This document shows positions 1 through 12,482 of a stretch of 64,000 nucleotides of DNA, in pieces. The stretch spans positions 41,357,558 through 41,421,557 of the forward strand of contig CM049310.1 of the NCBI GenBank assembly GCA_026874595.1. The letters are read 5' to 3'. A model generated the notes under the pieces. The model saw nothing but the letters and a program-made list of their open reading frames with translations, was not told where the DNA came from and did no database searches. Made by a program: the position numbers and the translations under genes. This stretch comes from Sipunculus nudus (lineage: Eukaryota > Annelida > Sipuncula > Golfingiida > Sipunculidae). The first letter of the stretch is position 1, and each line of letters opens with the position of its first letter.

Positions 1-2660
1 CAACACAATCAACAATAATCCTACTAAATGGTTCCTCGAAAGCAGGAATAGGCCTAAGTGGGGCCTTAGGAGGATTCTGATTGGGCTTGCCTACCATCTG
101 GCATGTATGGCATGATTTACAATATTGTACAACATCTTTCCTGAGGTTAGGCCAATAGAAGTGTATACTAACTTTCTGATAAGTTTTATTTATACTTAAA
201 TGGCCAGACAAAGAAGCCCCATGTGCAATGCTTAGAATTTCATTGCGAAAGCTTTTGGGCATTACTATTTGATGTTTGATGGCCCACTCATCATCAGCGC
301 AAACATCAGGTGGTCGCCATTTACGCATAAGCACTCCATTTTTAACATAGATACAAACTAGGTTCTGTGACAGTTCATCTTTAGAAACTGCCCTGGGAAA
401 CAAAAATGAAATATCAGGGTCCTTATGCTGTTCAATGATAAGTTCTGACCTTGAAAATGCAGCATCCTGTACGAGCGAGTCGTTTGACGAGTCACTAGTG
501 ACTCCTAGAGTGTTATTATCTGGACCATTTTCCTCATGTGTGTTTTTCTTGGCCATAGATATTGTTACAGCACATGAAAGATACAAACCAGGAATTTCCT
601 GACTTTCAGGATCAGTGTCCTAATCAAGTGACGGCTTTTCTGTCACTATTAGTACAGGCTGTACTTTGTCACCTGCAACATCATTGCCTAGTAGCAACTG
701 AATTCCCTTAAAGTGTAAAGTAGATCTTATGCCCACAGTAATATTCCCAGAAATCAAATCTAACTTTAAATGTATACTGTGATGCGGAACTGAAGTGTGC
801 TTGTCTTAAAACACACCATTAACAAGTGCATGTGCACCAGTAAAGGACCTATTAGAAAATGGCAAAGTGTTTAATAACATGAAAGTTTGGCCTGAACCAG
901 TGTCCCTCAAAATACTAATAGGGGTAGAATCTGAAAAGCACTTGAAAGTGACACAAAACCATCCTTTATGAATGGCTCAAATTACTCCATTTCGGAGTCA
1001 GGAGAGGAATCAACTTCCTCAGTTTCATCAAACAAAGAACTGACACTGACAGTGTCAGTCATAAACTCTTTTTTCAGAGTCATTAAAGGAATCTACATCC
1101 TTATTACAATCAAACTGCTCATGGGAGTCAACAGAGAAATTTTTCTCAGCAATAAACAAACTTCTGTTTGTCATAAGAGGACCTGGCCTCATTTGAAATA
1201 CTCTCGCAAGAGTCATAAGAGGACTTAGCCTTATTTAAAGAATACTCCTCACAGGAGTCTTGAAAGGACCTAGCCTTATTACATTCCTCGCAGGAATAAA
1301 ATGAGGTTTTTACCCCGCAAGCTACGGATTCTTCTTTGGATTCATACGTCACGTTGGCCTCCGTAGCATCAAACTTTTTATTAGAGTCAATAAAGGAGTT
1401 GTACCCCTTATTTACATGAAAAGAGCCTGGCTCTTGTACTATACTATGCATAGATTTTGAAACAAAACCAGAAGGTTTACCCTTTGGTTTATTTGCAAGT
1501 TTCCAGCAGTCAGATATTAGATGACCTTCCTTTTTGCACTAATTACAGATTTTCTTTGAAAATGACTGGCCTTGGTTGGATTCAGACACAGTGGACGTGG
1601 ACTGAGGTGTAGCAGTGGATTTTGCTGAACTATCAGGACTACTAGTACTGGGTGATTGCGCTTTAAACTTCTATTGACTATACTGATTTACATTCTTGTT
1701 TGTGATTGACTGGTTTGATTTGCTAATAAAGGACATTTTGGGTGTTAATGAATAATCATCAGCTAGTTGACCAGCAATGTCAGGTGTTTTAAGACTTTTC
1801 TCATCCAGAAAAGTGTTAACATCTGCGTTAATGCAGCGCTTAAATTCTTCAAGCAAAATCAACTGGCGCAAATTGTCATAATCTTTCATTACAGTTTTAG
1901 AACTACACCAGCGATCAAACAACTGCTCTTTTGTCCTAGCAAATTCGACGTAGGTCTGATTTTTACGTTTTTCTCAATTTCTGAATTTCTGGCGGTAAGT
2001 CTCCGGAACTAACTCATAACCTTTTAGGATTAACCGTTTAACCTGGTCATAGTCAGCAGCGGCTTCTACTGAAAGCTCTGTATAATTTTTCTGTCCTTGC
2101 CAATCAATACACTTTGTAATAGCATAGTCCAATTTTCCTTAGGCCATTTTAAATTTTCAGCTACCTTCTCAAAGTGTAAGAAATATTTATCAACCTCTTT
2201 TTCTTGAAAAGGTGGGACAAGTCTAATGTGTTTAGTAACATCAAAACTGTGAGTTGGGGCAGCACGTAGACCATGTTCTAGTTTAAGTCTTTCTAACTCC
2301 AGTCGTTTTAACTCTATTTCTTTTTTATTTTTGTTTTTCCAATTCTAACTCTTTTAATCTTTCATGTTCTTCCTCTCTAACTGTTTTAATGCTAGCTAAT
2401 GTTGCATTTCTAACTTTTTTAATCCAAACTGCATAGCAAGGCTGCTCATTTTTTTCATGTTTCCACTTCACTCTCTTCAATTAAACCTTTGCTAAATAGA
2501 TCTTGCATGATTTTAGCAATGATATCAGGCTTTCTCAAAGCTTATTTCACACCTAGTCCTAAGTGTTGTTCAAAACGCAACAGCTGATCTTTTGTCAACT
2601 GTTCAAATTGATCAGGGTCGTGATCTTCAACAAATGTCTCATGTTTGAAATCTGCTTTGT
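1..2660 (-). pseudogene. Decayed Ty3/Gypsy-type retrotransposon: SCAN-like gag, zinc knuckle, protease, integrase N-terminus
   Basis: Read on the minus strand, the translation runs gag, protease, integrase. Gag (about 2660-1670) has a helical block containing WPKE, ADYDQVKRLIL, YELVPEAYRQKFR and FDRWC, which I recognise as the SCAN-related gag type of Gmr1-like Gypsy elements. A CCHC zinc knuckle (C-x2-C-x4-H-x4-C) lies at 1547-1506 and contains a TAG stop. An acidic Ser/Cys-rich linker with repeated SYDSCE-like units follows (about 1450-1150). The protease has the active-site triad DTG at 904-896 (context RDTGSGQTFML) and an LLGND stretch near 680. The integrase zinc-binding HHCC domain lies at about 240-105 (H, H, then C-K-S-C and C-Q), followed by the first catalytic-core residues (IIVDCV) at the window edge. 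Several in-frame stops and frameshifts show it is inactive. No LTR or primer-binding site could be assigned. No reverse transcriptase lies between protease and integrase. Confidence 0.88.
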
Positions 2661-3412
2661 TAAGATGTTAAAACAATAACAAAAAACATTGAGATGAATC
2701 CTGTAAACAATGAATTGTAAACAATATGTAATCTTGTAAACAATATATGAGAATTAAATGTGTCTATGTCAAGGCCTAATAAATTTTCAAAACTATTTAG
2801 CCTCCCAGACAAGCCCACAATTTTATGTTACAGAACCTAATATCAACAGATCACGTAGTCGTGACGAGCATAAATTTTGTTATGAAGATAAAAACATATC
2901 AGATTCTGTAACACTAGGCAGCGTGAAATGTCTAGGGGAATGAATTAACGGTCCAGTTCAATCACCAAATCAATTTGGTGTAATCCAAAAGTGAAGTTCT
3001 GATAATGATCTCAAAGACAAACTGAAGACCAATTAAAATCTGTTACAAATTCGAAGAAAAGCTATATCTGCCGCAATTATCTGCCGCAATTATTATTAAG
3101 GTCCACAAACTGACTTACACCCTTCTGTGTCCGCTTGAATATATCTCTCCTCTCTATCTCGCTCTAAACACAGCCCCTCATTTATAATTTTTCACCTCAA
3201 GCCGACAACTTTTCATTTCCCGAACATGCAAAGAACCCAACAATACACACGTTACAGGAAACATCTAGAACAAAGAACGCTGTGTTTCTCCATGTCAGGG
3301 TTCACACGTGGGCCGGCCCGGCCCGGCCCGGCTATGCCGCCATACCAAGGGACAATGCTAGCGCCGCACACACACATTTAAGACTGCTGCATACAATAAA
3401 AGAGACATCTGT

Positions 3413-3417
<5 letters not shown>
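2661..3417. other. Upstream flank of the Gypsy relic, no gene seen
   Basis: This should hold the leader and LTR of the minus-strand element. It has AT-rich sequence with repeated 'gtaaacaat' words near 2703-2745 and a duplicated 'atctgccgcaattat' at about 3066-3095. A GC-rich (GGCCC)n tract lies at about 3312-3332. I could not pair it with a second LTR because the other end of the element is off-window. Confidence 0.4.

Positions 3418-3461
<44 letters not shown>
3418..3461. repeat. (TA)n microsatellite
   Basis: An uninterrupted TA dinucleotide run of about 44 bp. Open frames across it encode only alternating Tyr-Ile and are not genes. Confidence 0.95.
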
Positions 3462-3465
<4 letters not shown>

Positions 3466-4595
3466 AACATGTGCATATTTATATGTCATAATATAATTCT
3501 GCTTGTCTGTTTGTTATTTACACGCGTTCCTGGTCGCCCCACCAACCTGCTTTACAGCTTCCATATTCAAAGCATACCTCCGGTTGGTTCTTGGCTTTGA
3601 TCCTCCCGCTTAACGGCCTAAAAATATACTTAATTCATCATCTGCAGTATTATCTACTAATCTCCTTCATTCTTTGTAATTAATCTAACATCGGGAGTTA
3701 GACTGGACCAAATGCCGATCGGGACCTGGTCTGGTTCAATTCTCGATTGATCGTGACCAGATCCTGATCAGGATTTATTCCTACCAATATAACGATCTTA
3801 TATTAATTACTTAGAGAATGACTTCCTGTCTGATCAGTTCAAGATATATATAATGGCCAGTGCATCCATACACCTGATCAAGCTCATGACTGTATCTCAA
3901 TGTTTACTGCATGTCTACAAGGCCCTTTTCAACTATAAAACATGTTTTTATAAAACATTTCATTTACCTTATTTTTGATACAGAACCTAATTATATTTTT
4001 GCAGCATAGTGAGCATACTGTCATTATAATTAATCTATATAATTTAAATTTTGTATAACAGACTTCTTCGTGATTTATGTAAATCTTTTTTTCAATTGAT
4101 GACTTGATTTGATATCATGCAGTCATCTATGTAAACAGATCACCGAGTGTGAATGTTCTTTATAGTTATTCAGCCTAAAAAATATAATCCTTATATAAGC
4201 TGCTACTTAATACATGCTAGAAAATTTTAATTCATCAAGTTTGTTTTTGTCCTACTAAAGTGATTCATATAATATCTGGTCATTTATTCAACTAACTCTA
4301 TGTATTATAGAAGTTTTATGGGTAATGATTAAATTTTGTCATGATAAAAAAACAGCTTTAAATTTATGACTGGCCTGAAATTTTAATTAATTCAATTAAG
4401 AGTGTGTGTTGAAGGCATATACTCCGTACACTGTATTTTGTTTAGTCATTCTGAATCAGGATTTGGACTATAGCAGGTCCCATTCGGGTTTTTTTTCCTG
4501 GACAACATCACATCACTTTCCATGAAACTTTGTGGTGTTAAACCTTGGTGATGCACATTATATATCAAATAAAAATACAATTGATACAAAAAGGG

Positions 4596-4600
<5 letters not shown>
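3462..4600. other. Intergenic, no gene seen
   Basis: AT-rich single-copy-looking DNA with frequent stops in all frames. A GATC-rich patch lies at about 3715-3780. No coding or RNA signature was recognised. Confidence 0.5.
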
Positions 4601-4601
<1 letters not shown>

Positions 4602-4678
<77 letters not shown>

Positions 4679-4690
4679 GGGAGAGAGAGA
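4602..4690. repeat. Compound (AT)n-(AG)n microsatellite
   Basis: A TA dinucleotide run (about 4602-4646) passes directly into a GA run (about 4647-4690, with a small AAAGGAGGG interruption). Confidence 0.95.
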
Positions 4691-5690
4691 ATGAAGGCAA
4701 CAGATAAATGGTCTACACGGACCCGGCTGGATTATGTTTATAAGTCCTTAATGACCTCTAACCGGGAAGAAATACTAGGAGACACGCAAGTCTGAGGTTT
4801 ATGTATGTTTATCTATTTGTCTGATAAAAACGGCTCACTCACCCGATTTCATTGTGTTCGTACATTATGCATGCGGCTGAAGTGGTGTAAACTGCGTTTA
4901 TCAGTTGTGGAGCTGGAAGTAATCGTTTAATTTGCAATCGAAAGTGAGCGTTTTCTAATATCTAATTTAATCTCTACAACCAGGTTCCTGGAATCACAAA
5001 ATAAACTTCCCTGACCCAGGGACGCATTAAAATAAATTGAAAAATGGTTTTAGTGTTGAAAAAGTTATCTGCACTCTAATAATCTGCAAGAGTTCATGAA
5101 GCTTCCTCTGTTTTTAAGATGTCGTCATCGTTAAGATTCAATAACCAAAAATCACATGCATAATATTCAATTCAGACCCCACACATATATCATTATAAAC
5201 CACTTTATTAAAATAAGCGCTATATTTCAAGCCTAAGGTAACAAATTTACGTACATTTTTTTTCAATTCTACTGTCATCAGATATGAATTTAATGCATCG
5301 CTATCAAACTGACAGGAAAGAGCACGTGGGCTATGTGTATATCGGCGCGAGTCAACATGTATGGCAACTAATTCCGTTTAATTAGGGGCACACGTGCCGG
5401 CAGGGTGGTCATAATCAGGTGTCAAAAGGATTAAAGCACTGGCCCCCGCATACACTATCTAATAAGAAATAATGTTTTATATTTATAAATAAAACGATTA
5501 TCAATGACTTACAAATTCAGTTATCTCGGGACTAACACGGGGAGCAGTCCAACCCCTTCCCGATAAATAATCCTTTGTATACTTTGAAATTGTCAGAACG
5601 ACAGAGTAAGACTTAAAAATAAGTGAAAATTCTTATTAAGGACGCTGTTCCTTTAAAGGACGCAGGCTCCATGAGTGACGTTTTACAGGA
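4691..5690. other. Intergenic, no gene seen
   Basis: No extended frame with protein-like composition and no recognisable repeat was seen. Confidence 0.45.
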
Positions 5691-5716
5691 AGACATAGAC
5701 ATAGACATAGACATAG
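5691..5716. repeat. (AGACAT)n hexamer array
   Basis: About four head-to-tail hexamers at the 3' terminus of the minus-strand LINE fragment. Confidence 0.9.
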
Positions 5717-6850
5717 TTTATTCTCAAAACCCTGTAACAGGTACAAGAGATGATCATATACAATATTTGATAATCGTGATCAAGACATACACAGTGTTCA
5801 ATGTATCTGAAATCAAAATATGTAATGATTTAAGGGAGACAACCCCTATGTAAACTTATGATTCAGAATAATCTTTAAAAACCTGCAAATATTAATAAGA
5901 TCCCACTTTCTTCTTATGTTCAACAAACGATTCATTTTAATCTCATCAGGAAGACGCAAAACAGTCTCAGGTATATAATGCAACCTCTCCAAACGAAATT
6001 ACTCACATACAAACAAATAATGATATTCATCCCCAATAACATCCAGGCTACATAACTGGCATTGTCTTTCATCATAAGTTAACCCTAGGAGACGACCTGT
6101 CCGCACTGGTAAATGGTGATTTCCAGTTCTGAATGTGCACATTAATTGACAGAATCTAGTTGGCAAAATCGTTAAGTATGGTTCAAAAATAAATATTTCT
6201 TTATGCAATGAGTATGCTCTACATATTTGTGCTTCTGAGACAAGTTCATGCCATCTTTGTTGATACTGGTTCTGGAGCTTTAATCGAATACACTGGTATA
6301 ACCACCCAGAGTTCATAACTTGCTGGCAAGACCATATATTAGATAACCCACTGAAACACAATACATTTCTTACCTGACTAATCCACAGACAATCAACTTC
6401 TCCACTACAATATAAATCAAATAGTAATCCATAACTTAAATTGACATATTTTTCACGTTTTCCTATTATAATCCGCGCCCAGAATCCAATTAGCCTGGCT
6501 TTAACCTCAACACTAAGAGGAAATAGTCAAAGTTCTCCATATACGATCAGCGAGGGTGTATTCTTCGGTACTCCTAATATCATTTTTAAAAATCTCAAAT
6601 GAACCCTTTCCACTATGGTAAGGTCTTCTACACCCCATACCTCACAAAAATACTGGTAAAACTGTTAGATCAAACAAATGCAGCTTAACATCAATAGGCA
6701 GATCCAATAAATTGGAATTTCTCATCATTCCATACACAGCTGGAGTAGCTTTGTCACAGTTGTGCTTCTTTGCTTTGTTAAACTTACCATTATAATTAAA
6801 TACAACACCTAAATATAAAGAGATGAGGGAGGAACATCTGACTCTATCTC
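5691..6850 (-). mobile_element. 5'-truncated non-LTR retrotransposon (LINE), C-terminal end, with hexamer tail
   Basis: The minus-strand translation reads like the region after the RT domain of a LINE ORF2: a VWGVEDLTIVERVHLRFLK block (about 6660-6580), then YGEL, then a C-terminal cysteine motif, CQLC followed by H and C (C-x2-C-x9-H-x4-C) at about 6045-6000. A TAA stop interrupts the frame at about 6000-5998, but similar coding continues to a second stop near 5848. At the 3' end (lower coordinates) is a short (TCTATG)n array at 5716-5691, which fits the microsatellite-type tail of LINEs that lack poly(A). The catalytic RT domain is missing, so the copy is 5'-truncated near 6850. In-frame stops also occur upstream. 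Exact clade not assigned. Confidence 0.8.
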
Positions 6851-8813
6851 ACTTTGACAAAATGTTACGTGGCAATGAATAGACTTTAATTTTATCTAGA
6901 GTTTACCCAGATTTATTCATATTTCTTAATTGATAAAAAAGATAAATATAGCAAAATGCATTATGAAGAATTACCAAATATCTGCACAAATGAAAAGGGA
7001 GATTGACATATTTTTTTGTCAAATATAACAAATGCCTTATAAAGCTCAGCATTTTTAAGAGCACTGCTGCAGGAAAGCAGACTGTAATAGAGGTCGTCGG
7101 TATTACAAGGCAAATCAATCATAAGGGCTAAAAATCGTCTAGCAGTATTGATTACGGTGCCTTAACTATACATAAATAATAAAGTATTACTTTATGAACA
7201 CAATAAAACCGTGATGGCTTCGGCATCAAAGCGCTGTAACACTTTTGACCAAGGCTATTTGGAGAAAATGCTCTCACTGAGGTTAATCACCTCGTTTAAC
7301 TTATATTACCTGCTAAGTAGGTGACTCATATGGAAATGGGGTAGTAGACTTCGAAACATGGCAAAATTATTTTGGGTAAAGTGGATCATAATTTGCGTTG
7401 GTGTCCCCCTCCCATGGTCGTGAACACTGTTAACATTATAGCATAAGATGGACCATAATAAAAACACTTTTTCGGTAGTAACTGTAATAAAATTACAATT
7501 GTGTAATAGGAATGTACAAAGGAAAATTAGATTGTACTCAGTAGAGCGCATACCTCCGCCAAGACAAAACAATCCTTATGATTTGCCACTTTACCAGACC
7601 TGCACAAAAAAGTAATGGGAATTTACCCGATTCATGCCGTACCCCTCTCCAAATGGTTTTGGAACTGGTTTAATAACAGGCAAATAACCAGAGAAAAACA
7701 TGTGTGGAAAAATAACCTCCATACCTGCATAAAATTCTATATAGTAACTTCTGAGTGATGGCTTTTCTCAACCAAATGCTGGGGAGAGAAAGGACAGAAT
7801 GAATCAGACGCCCCTGGTAGATGAAACTTTAATGTATCCCTTTCGTAATTTACATCTAACTCAGATACTAATGCAGATACTGATATTTATAAACTGCAGA
7901 ATTGGAGATCCGGCTTTGTTTGCCCTGTATGTATATGCAGAACTGTTGTTAATCCCACCATCCCCCCCCCCCCCCCAATCGCTGCCATAGATTCCTGTGC
8001 ACTGGGACTTTAGTTTTTATTGCAAATGTGTAAAATTTATTTTATTAAAAAATAATAGGATTAGAAAAAAATAAGATCTTATTGAAACATATTCTTGCCT
8101 CTGTCCATCATCTCTCCGTTATCATTAAATATTTATTAATTATGAAATTTTTCCCATAAGCACTGTTGAAATATCTTTCATATGCTGTATGTGTTGGAAT
8201 TAAGCTATTTAAGCCTGAAATTTGAAAGCAAATTATATATTCAGTTGTGTATTATTGCACATGTTAAACTTTAAAAAATATAATAAATAAATTAAGAAAT
8301 AATTGAAACTTCATATATTATCAGCTTTGTTTGTCTACCAGTCTGCCTCTCATTTTTTAAGTATTAAGTAATTATGAATGAACTTTTTTATCCTGTAAGC
8401 ATTGTTGGATATAGTGAAAATCCTATGTATAAACAATATTATAATACAGATATGTTGTAACGCCCACCATTCCACCCCCCCCCCCCCCACCACCACCAAG
8501 TCCTTACATCTGTGAACTGGCGACATAAGTTATATTTTAATTGTATACATTTCATATATTAAAAAATACATAAATTTAATAATATATTATAAAAAATAGA
8601 TTCAATTTAACAAATGTGTAAACTACTGAAATGTCAACAGTTAATCAAAAAGCCAGCTAATGATCATTTTAATAGTACAGAAAATTTGTTCACAAACTGC
8701 TCACATGATTTAGTTTCAGGTCACAAAATTAAATCATGTGACCAGTCACAAAATATTATTTGTAACAATTTCTTGCTCATCAGTACAAACCAATCATATA
8801 AACCAACCGTGCC
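6851..8813. other. Intergenic, no gene seen
   Basis: AT-rich, with C-homopolymers near 7966 and 8475. A block around 7990-8130 (…aatta tgaaatttttcccataagcactgttgaaata…) is loosely repeated near 8360-8420 (…aattatgaatgaacttttttatcctgtaagcattgttgg…), suggesting a degenerate duplication of about 240 bp that includes both C-runs. No coding signature. Confidence 0.45.
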
Positions 8814-9026
8814 CAGAAGCGGATCCAGGGGGGGGGGGGGGGTTCCAGGGGGTCCGGACCCCCCCTTTTTCACCCGAAGCAACCTTTTTTAAGGGGTTTT
8901 GGACGTAATTATGCGGCCTGGACCCCCCCCCCCCCTTTTCCAGACGTGATGACCTTTTTTTTTAGGATTTTCATAAGTCCTCCTGGGTTGGACCCCCCCT
9001 TTTCCTAAATCCTGGATCCGCTCCTG
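8814..9026. mobile_element. hAT-like MITE, 213 bp
   Basis: The two ends are inverted copies: CAGAAGCGGATCCAGG at the left and the complement of CAGGAGCGGATCCAGG at the right. A 'CAGNGGCGG'-like terminus is typical of hAT elements. Flanks show a 5-bp direct match GTGCC (8809-8813 and 9027-9031), shorter than the 8 bp expected for hAT. The interior is unusually rich in G and C homopolymers and has no coding capacity. Confidence 0.75.
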
Positions 9027-11998
9027 GTGCCCTTTATTACCTCTTCCTCTTACACTTTATTACCATTCGATATTATTTTAGATTTTTACCTTCGAGGTCA
9101 ACTTCAGCTGAGCACAGTGACCCATGGGTCCCTTGTTTTAACTAGGCATCAGACTGAGCTAATACAAGGCTAATAAAACAGTGACAGACTTGTCTCACAG
9201 CTAGAGCTGATTTAATGTGTCTGAGGTTGGATTGATCATGAACCGCTCGTTAAAAGAGTTTACATAGGAGAAGATAATCACCTCAGTCAATTTTACCGGG
9301 CTGAGAGGAGGTAATACACTTTATACACTCCCTTCTTTGTCAGCCAAACCTCAACCAAGCCCCACCTTTTGCCAACCAATAACTATGTCTCTGTTTTCAA
9401 ATGCTTTATGTTATGTTTTCAAGTGCTTAATATAATATAATATAATGTCCCCACCCCCACCCCCCGCTTTCACGCTGACTGATATATAGGCTTATAATTT
9501 CTCTTGACCCGTCCTCTAGCTGCGATATACGGAGTTTATCTGTATTTCCAGCAATATGTGTATTTGTAATATGCCAGTATGTGTTTGTGTGTGGAAGTGG
9601 GGGGGGGGGGGGGGGGGGGGGGGGGTATGATTTGAGTTAGGCTCAGTGGTTGTAGGCACTCGACTGCTGAGCTAAAGGTATTCGGATCTATCAAAGAATA
9701 AAGATAGACGCGGTGAAAGGTAAAAGTTCGACTGAACCTAGTAGGTTTCGTCTGATGTCCTGATTCTGATAACTCAGATTATTCCTTAATACTGTATACG
9801 TACAGAACCGGAATTCCGGAAGGCTAGGAAAAATAGCATTCTTGATACCGTGGTAATACAGACATTTGGACAATCACATTTAAACATCACAATTCTAACA
9901 TTGAAGAAATGTTGGGCACTAATTTCAATCGATTAAAGCAATTCTTCCCTGTCCTGAACAGAATATATAACAATGTCGGGTGGAGGTCTTTAACCTCTGC
10001 AATACGGGTACCTCTCAACTGAGCTCACAGGGAAAATAAAATGCTTGCAGCGCCTATATTCATAGCGCTTGTATGTGTATGTTTATGGCTATTTTGATTA
10101 ATGGTTATTTTTGGGTTCAATGCTTGTAAGGTTATATGTCCATATGTTGAATATATACATAAGTTATAACCACCCTTTTCATATTCTTCTAGGCCTCTCA
10201 TAACTATTTATACAAAGTATACTATTAAAATAAAGAAGAAACCTACCTTCTTTTAAGTCCTCCTTTGTGCATGATCTATCAATCAGTGTAATATTACATT
10301 AAAAGAACCAGAGAACAAGCAGAATGCAAAATTCCTGCACTGTCTTCAGACTTATCGCATATAGATCCAAGGTGCGAGAGACCCGCTGTTATAATCAGAC
10401 GGCTGTGTTGATGGAGACCTGCATGGCTCGGCTGGAGTCACCCAGAAGACACAGCGAGAACACTTCCACTGGTCGAAATAAAATAATCCCTGCTGCTATA
10501 GGTTGGTGCTATGATGATTCGCTGAACGGGTCAGAGGCCTATGCACCCGATATAATTTGTGTATGCGCGTGTGTGTAGATTCTATTAGACAGTGAGAGTA
10601 CATTAGGCTCGTGTTAATGTGAACTGTCTATCAACCAAAATCTTAGCTTGTATCCGTTTAACTAGTGTGTACTTATGTATGAGTTTTATCGTATGATTGG
10701 TAAAATATAGGCATAATCTATTTAATGTAAGTCTACATAAACTGGTTTCTTTGGGTCTCTTTCGAACAGCATTGAAATAGAATCTGACACATTTATTATC
10801 TAGTTTAATAATGTTAAAAATGGAGATTAAATATTTCTTTGGCACACCTTGTTCCGTTCTCTGAGCAACCAAGTCGCACTGCGCAGAATCGAACTCACCA
10901 CTGTACGACTCTGCTGGTCAGGGTTTATTCACGGGCATCACAATCTACTAACCACAATGCATCGGGGTTCTAAATACGCCAGCGGCGTATGTTTAAATGC
11001 AGTAAAGAGTGTATAATGCAGTCTGTGTAAATATGTTGGACAAGAATTGTTTCAAAACAAATTAATTAAATATGGATTTTTTTTGTGGTAAGGACTTCAC
11101 GGAATAAGTACTATTGTGTAAGCATACATGCATGTGAAATGTAAACAGGTGTTTCTCTGAAATGTAACAAATTTTGATTTTAAAGTTTGACAGTTTAGAC
11201 AAGTAGTCCCGGCCGTCCCACAAAGCTAACCGGAAAGAGGTTCGTTCTGAGTAGAAACGACCTCTGGCGGGTGCCAGCAACCAAGTAGGAGAACTATAAA
11301 AAAATAAATAAATAAAAAAAAATCCCACCCTTACATAAGTGTTAAACCTACACTCCCCCTTTTGTCTGAGAATATTAAAAAAGTGAGCAAAAAAGGTTGT
11401 TTCACATGAAAATATGGCTTATATGATTAACAAGCTCTACCCCTTTATAAGATGCAATGGTATGTGCAGGCCCACACTGGTGGGTCACCTAGCTGTAAAG
11501 GTGACCTTAATCAGCGAGGTAACTGCCGTGACGCATATATTTATTTTTTTAAACATATTTATACAGTGTATCGTTATTGTCTGATCTGCAACAGAGTCCT
11601 GTTAGTCATTACAGTTCATACAATGTAAATTTATATAAAATACAAAGATGAAGAACAAGATGATAAAAGTGGGTTACGATAAAATTTAACAGCGAGGTAT
11701 GATATTAAACATGAAATTACACTGTACACTCACGAGAATTAGACAACTAGGAAATAGATAGAACTACAAATCTGCATTCAAGGAATGCAATCCTCCGCCA
11801 TGTTTGCATTCACTTATATTCGGCTTTTTGAATATTCTCTGATGACATTCCTTAATCCGGATCATGTGCACATTGTGCAGATTCCACACCAAAATCTAAT
11901 CGATTCTTCATTGGCCCTTTCCCGAAATGCCCCGAACATTTCATGAGATTCTGTTCATGATTGCATGAGTTATGCTGTGAACACACGCGCGCGCGCAA

Positions 11999-12000
<2 letters not shown>
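9027..12000. other. Intergenic, no gene seen
   Basis: Contains an uninterrupted run of 27 G at 9599-9625. A few stretches look faintly like tRNA-derived SINE heads (about 9635-9690, 9985-10040 minus, 10870-10925 minus), but none is convincing. No gene recognised. Confidence 0.45.
9599..9625. repeat. 27-base G homopolymer
   Basis: Uninterrupted G run in intergenic DNA. Confidence 0.95.

Positions 12001-12067
<67 letters not shown>
12001..12067. repeat. (CA)n microsatellite
   Basis: About 33 CA dinucleotides without interruption, preceded by a short (CG)n run at about 11987-11996. Confidence 0.97.
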
Positions 12068-12069
<2 letters not shown>

Positions 12070-12454
12070 GAGATATATCTCCCCCTATGGAATTTTCTAT
12101 ACCCTAAATTTCTTAATTACGCACACATAGAGAAATCAAAATTATGTTGTGAATTGGACACGACTGCATTTAATAAGCATGTTATTCATCCAAATACAAA
12201 CCTAATAATACCAATCGCGTTTAACAATAAAATAGGAGTAAACTGGTTTTTAATTTACCGCCATAGGACTAGTATTAAGGAAGAAACACTCGACTTTGTG
12301 ACCATACCCCCTTAACCGATTTCCGTCAGTCGCAAACGTGGTAATTTGATATGGTTTAATAAAAAGGGGCACTTCTTGAAACATCAGACTTGTTTCAATT
12401 GCCAACATTCATTTTCACAAACTAGGGACATCTCGGAATAAGAAAATTCCTCCA

Positions 12455-12482
12455 CCCCCCCCCCCCGGGGGGGGGGGGGGGG
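12455..12482. repeat. C12-G16 palindromic homopolymer pair
   Basis: Twelve C residues (12455-12466) are followed at once by sixteen G residues (12467-12482), a perfect self-complementary run with no loop. Confidence 0.95.

Noticed and set aside
3300-3335. GC-rich (GGCCC)n tract considered as a CpG-island promoter
   Set aside because: Only about 30 bp long, and no gene begins nearby.
10324-10578. Plus-strand frame of 84 codons
   Set aside because: No recognisable domain, no splice-bounded partner exons, and composition typical of random open frames.
9635-10925. tRNA-like stretches near 9640, 10,000 (minus) and 10,890 (minus)
   Set aside because: Each has a loose A- or B-box match, but stems do not pair and the B boxes are degenerate. 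At most they are old SINE heads.
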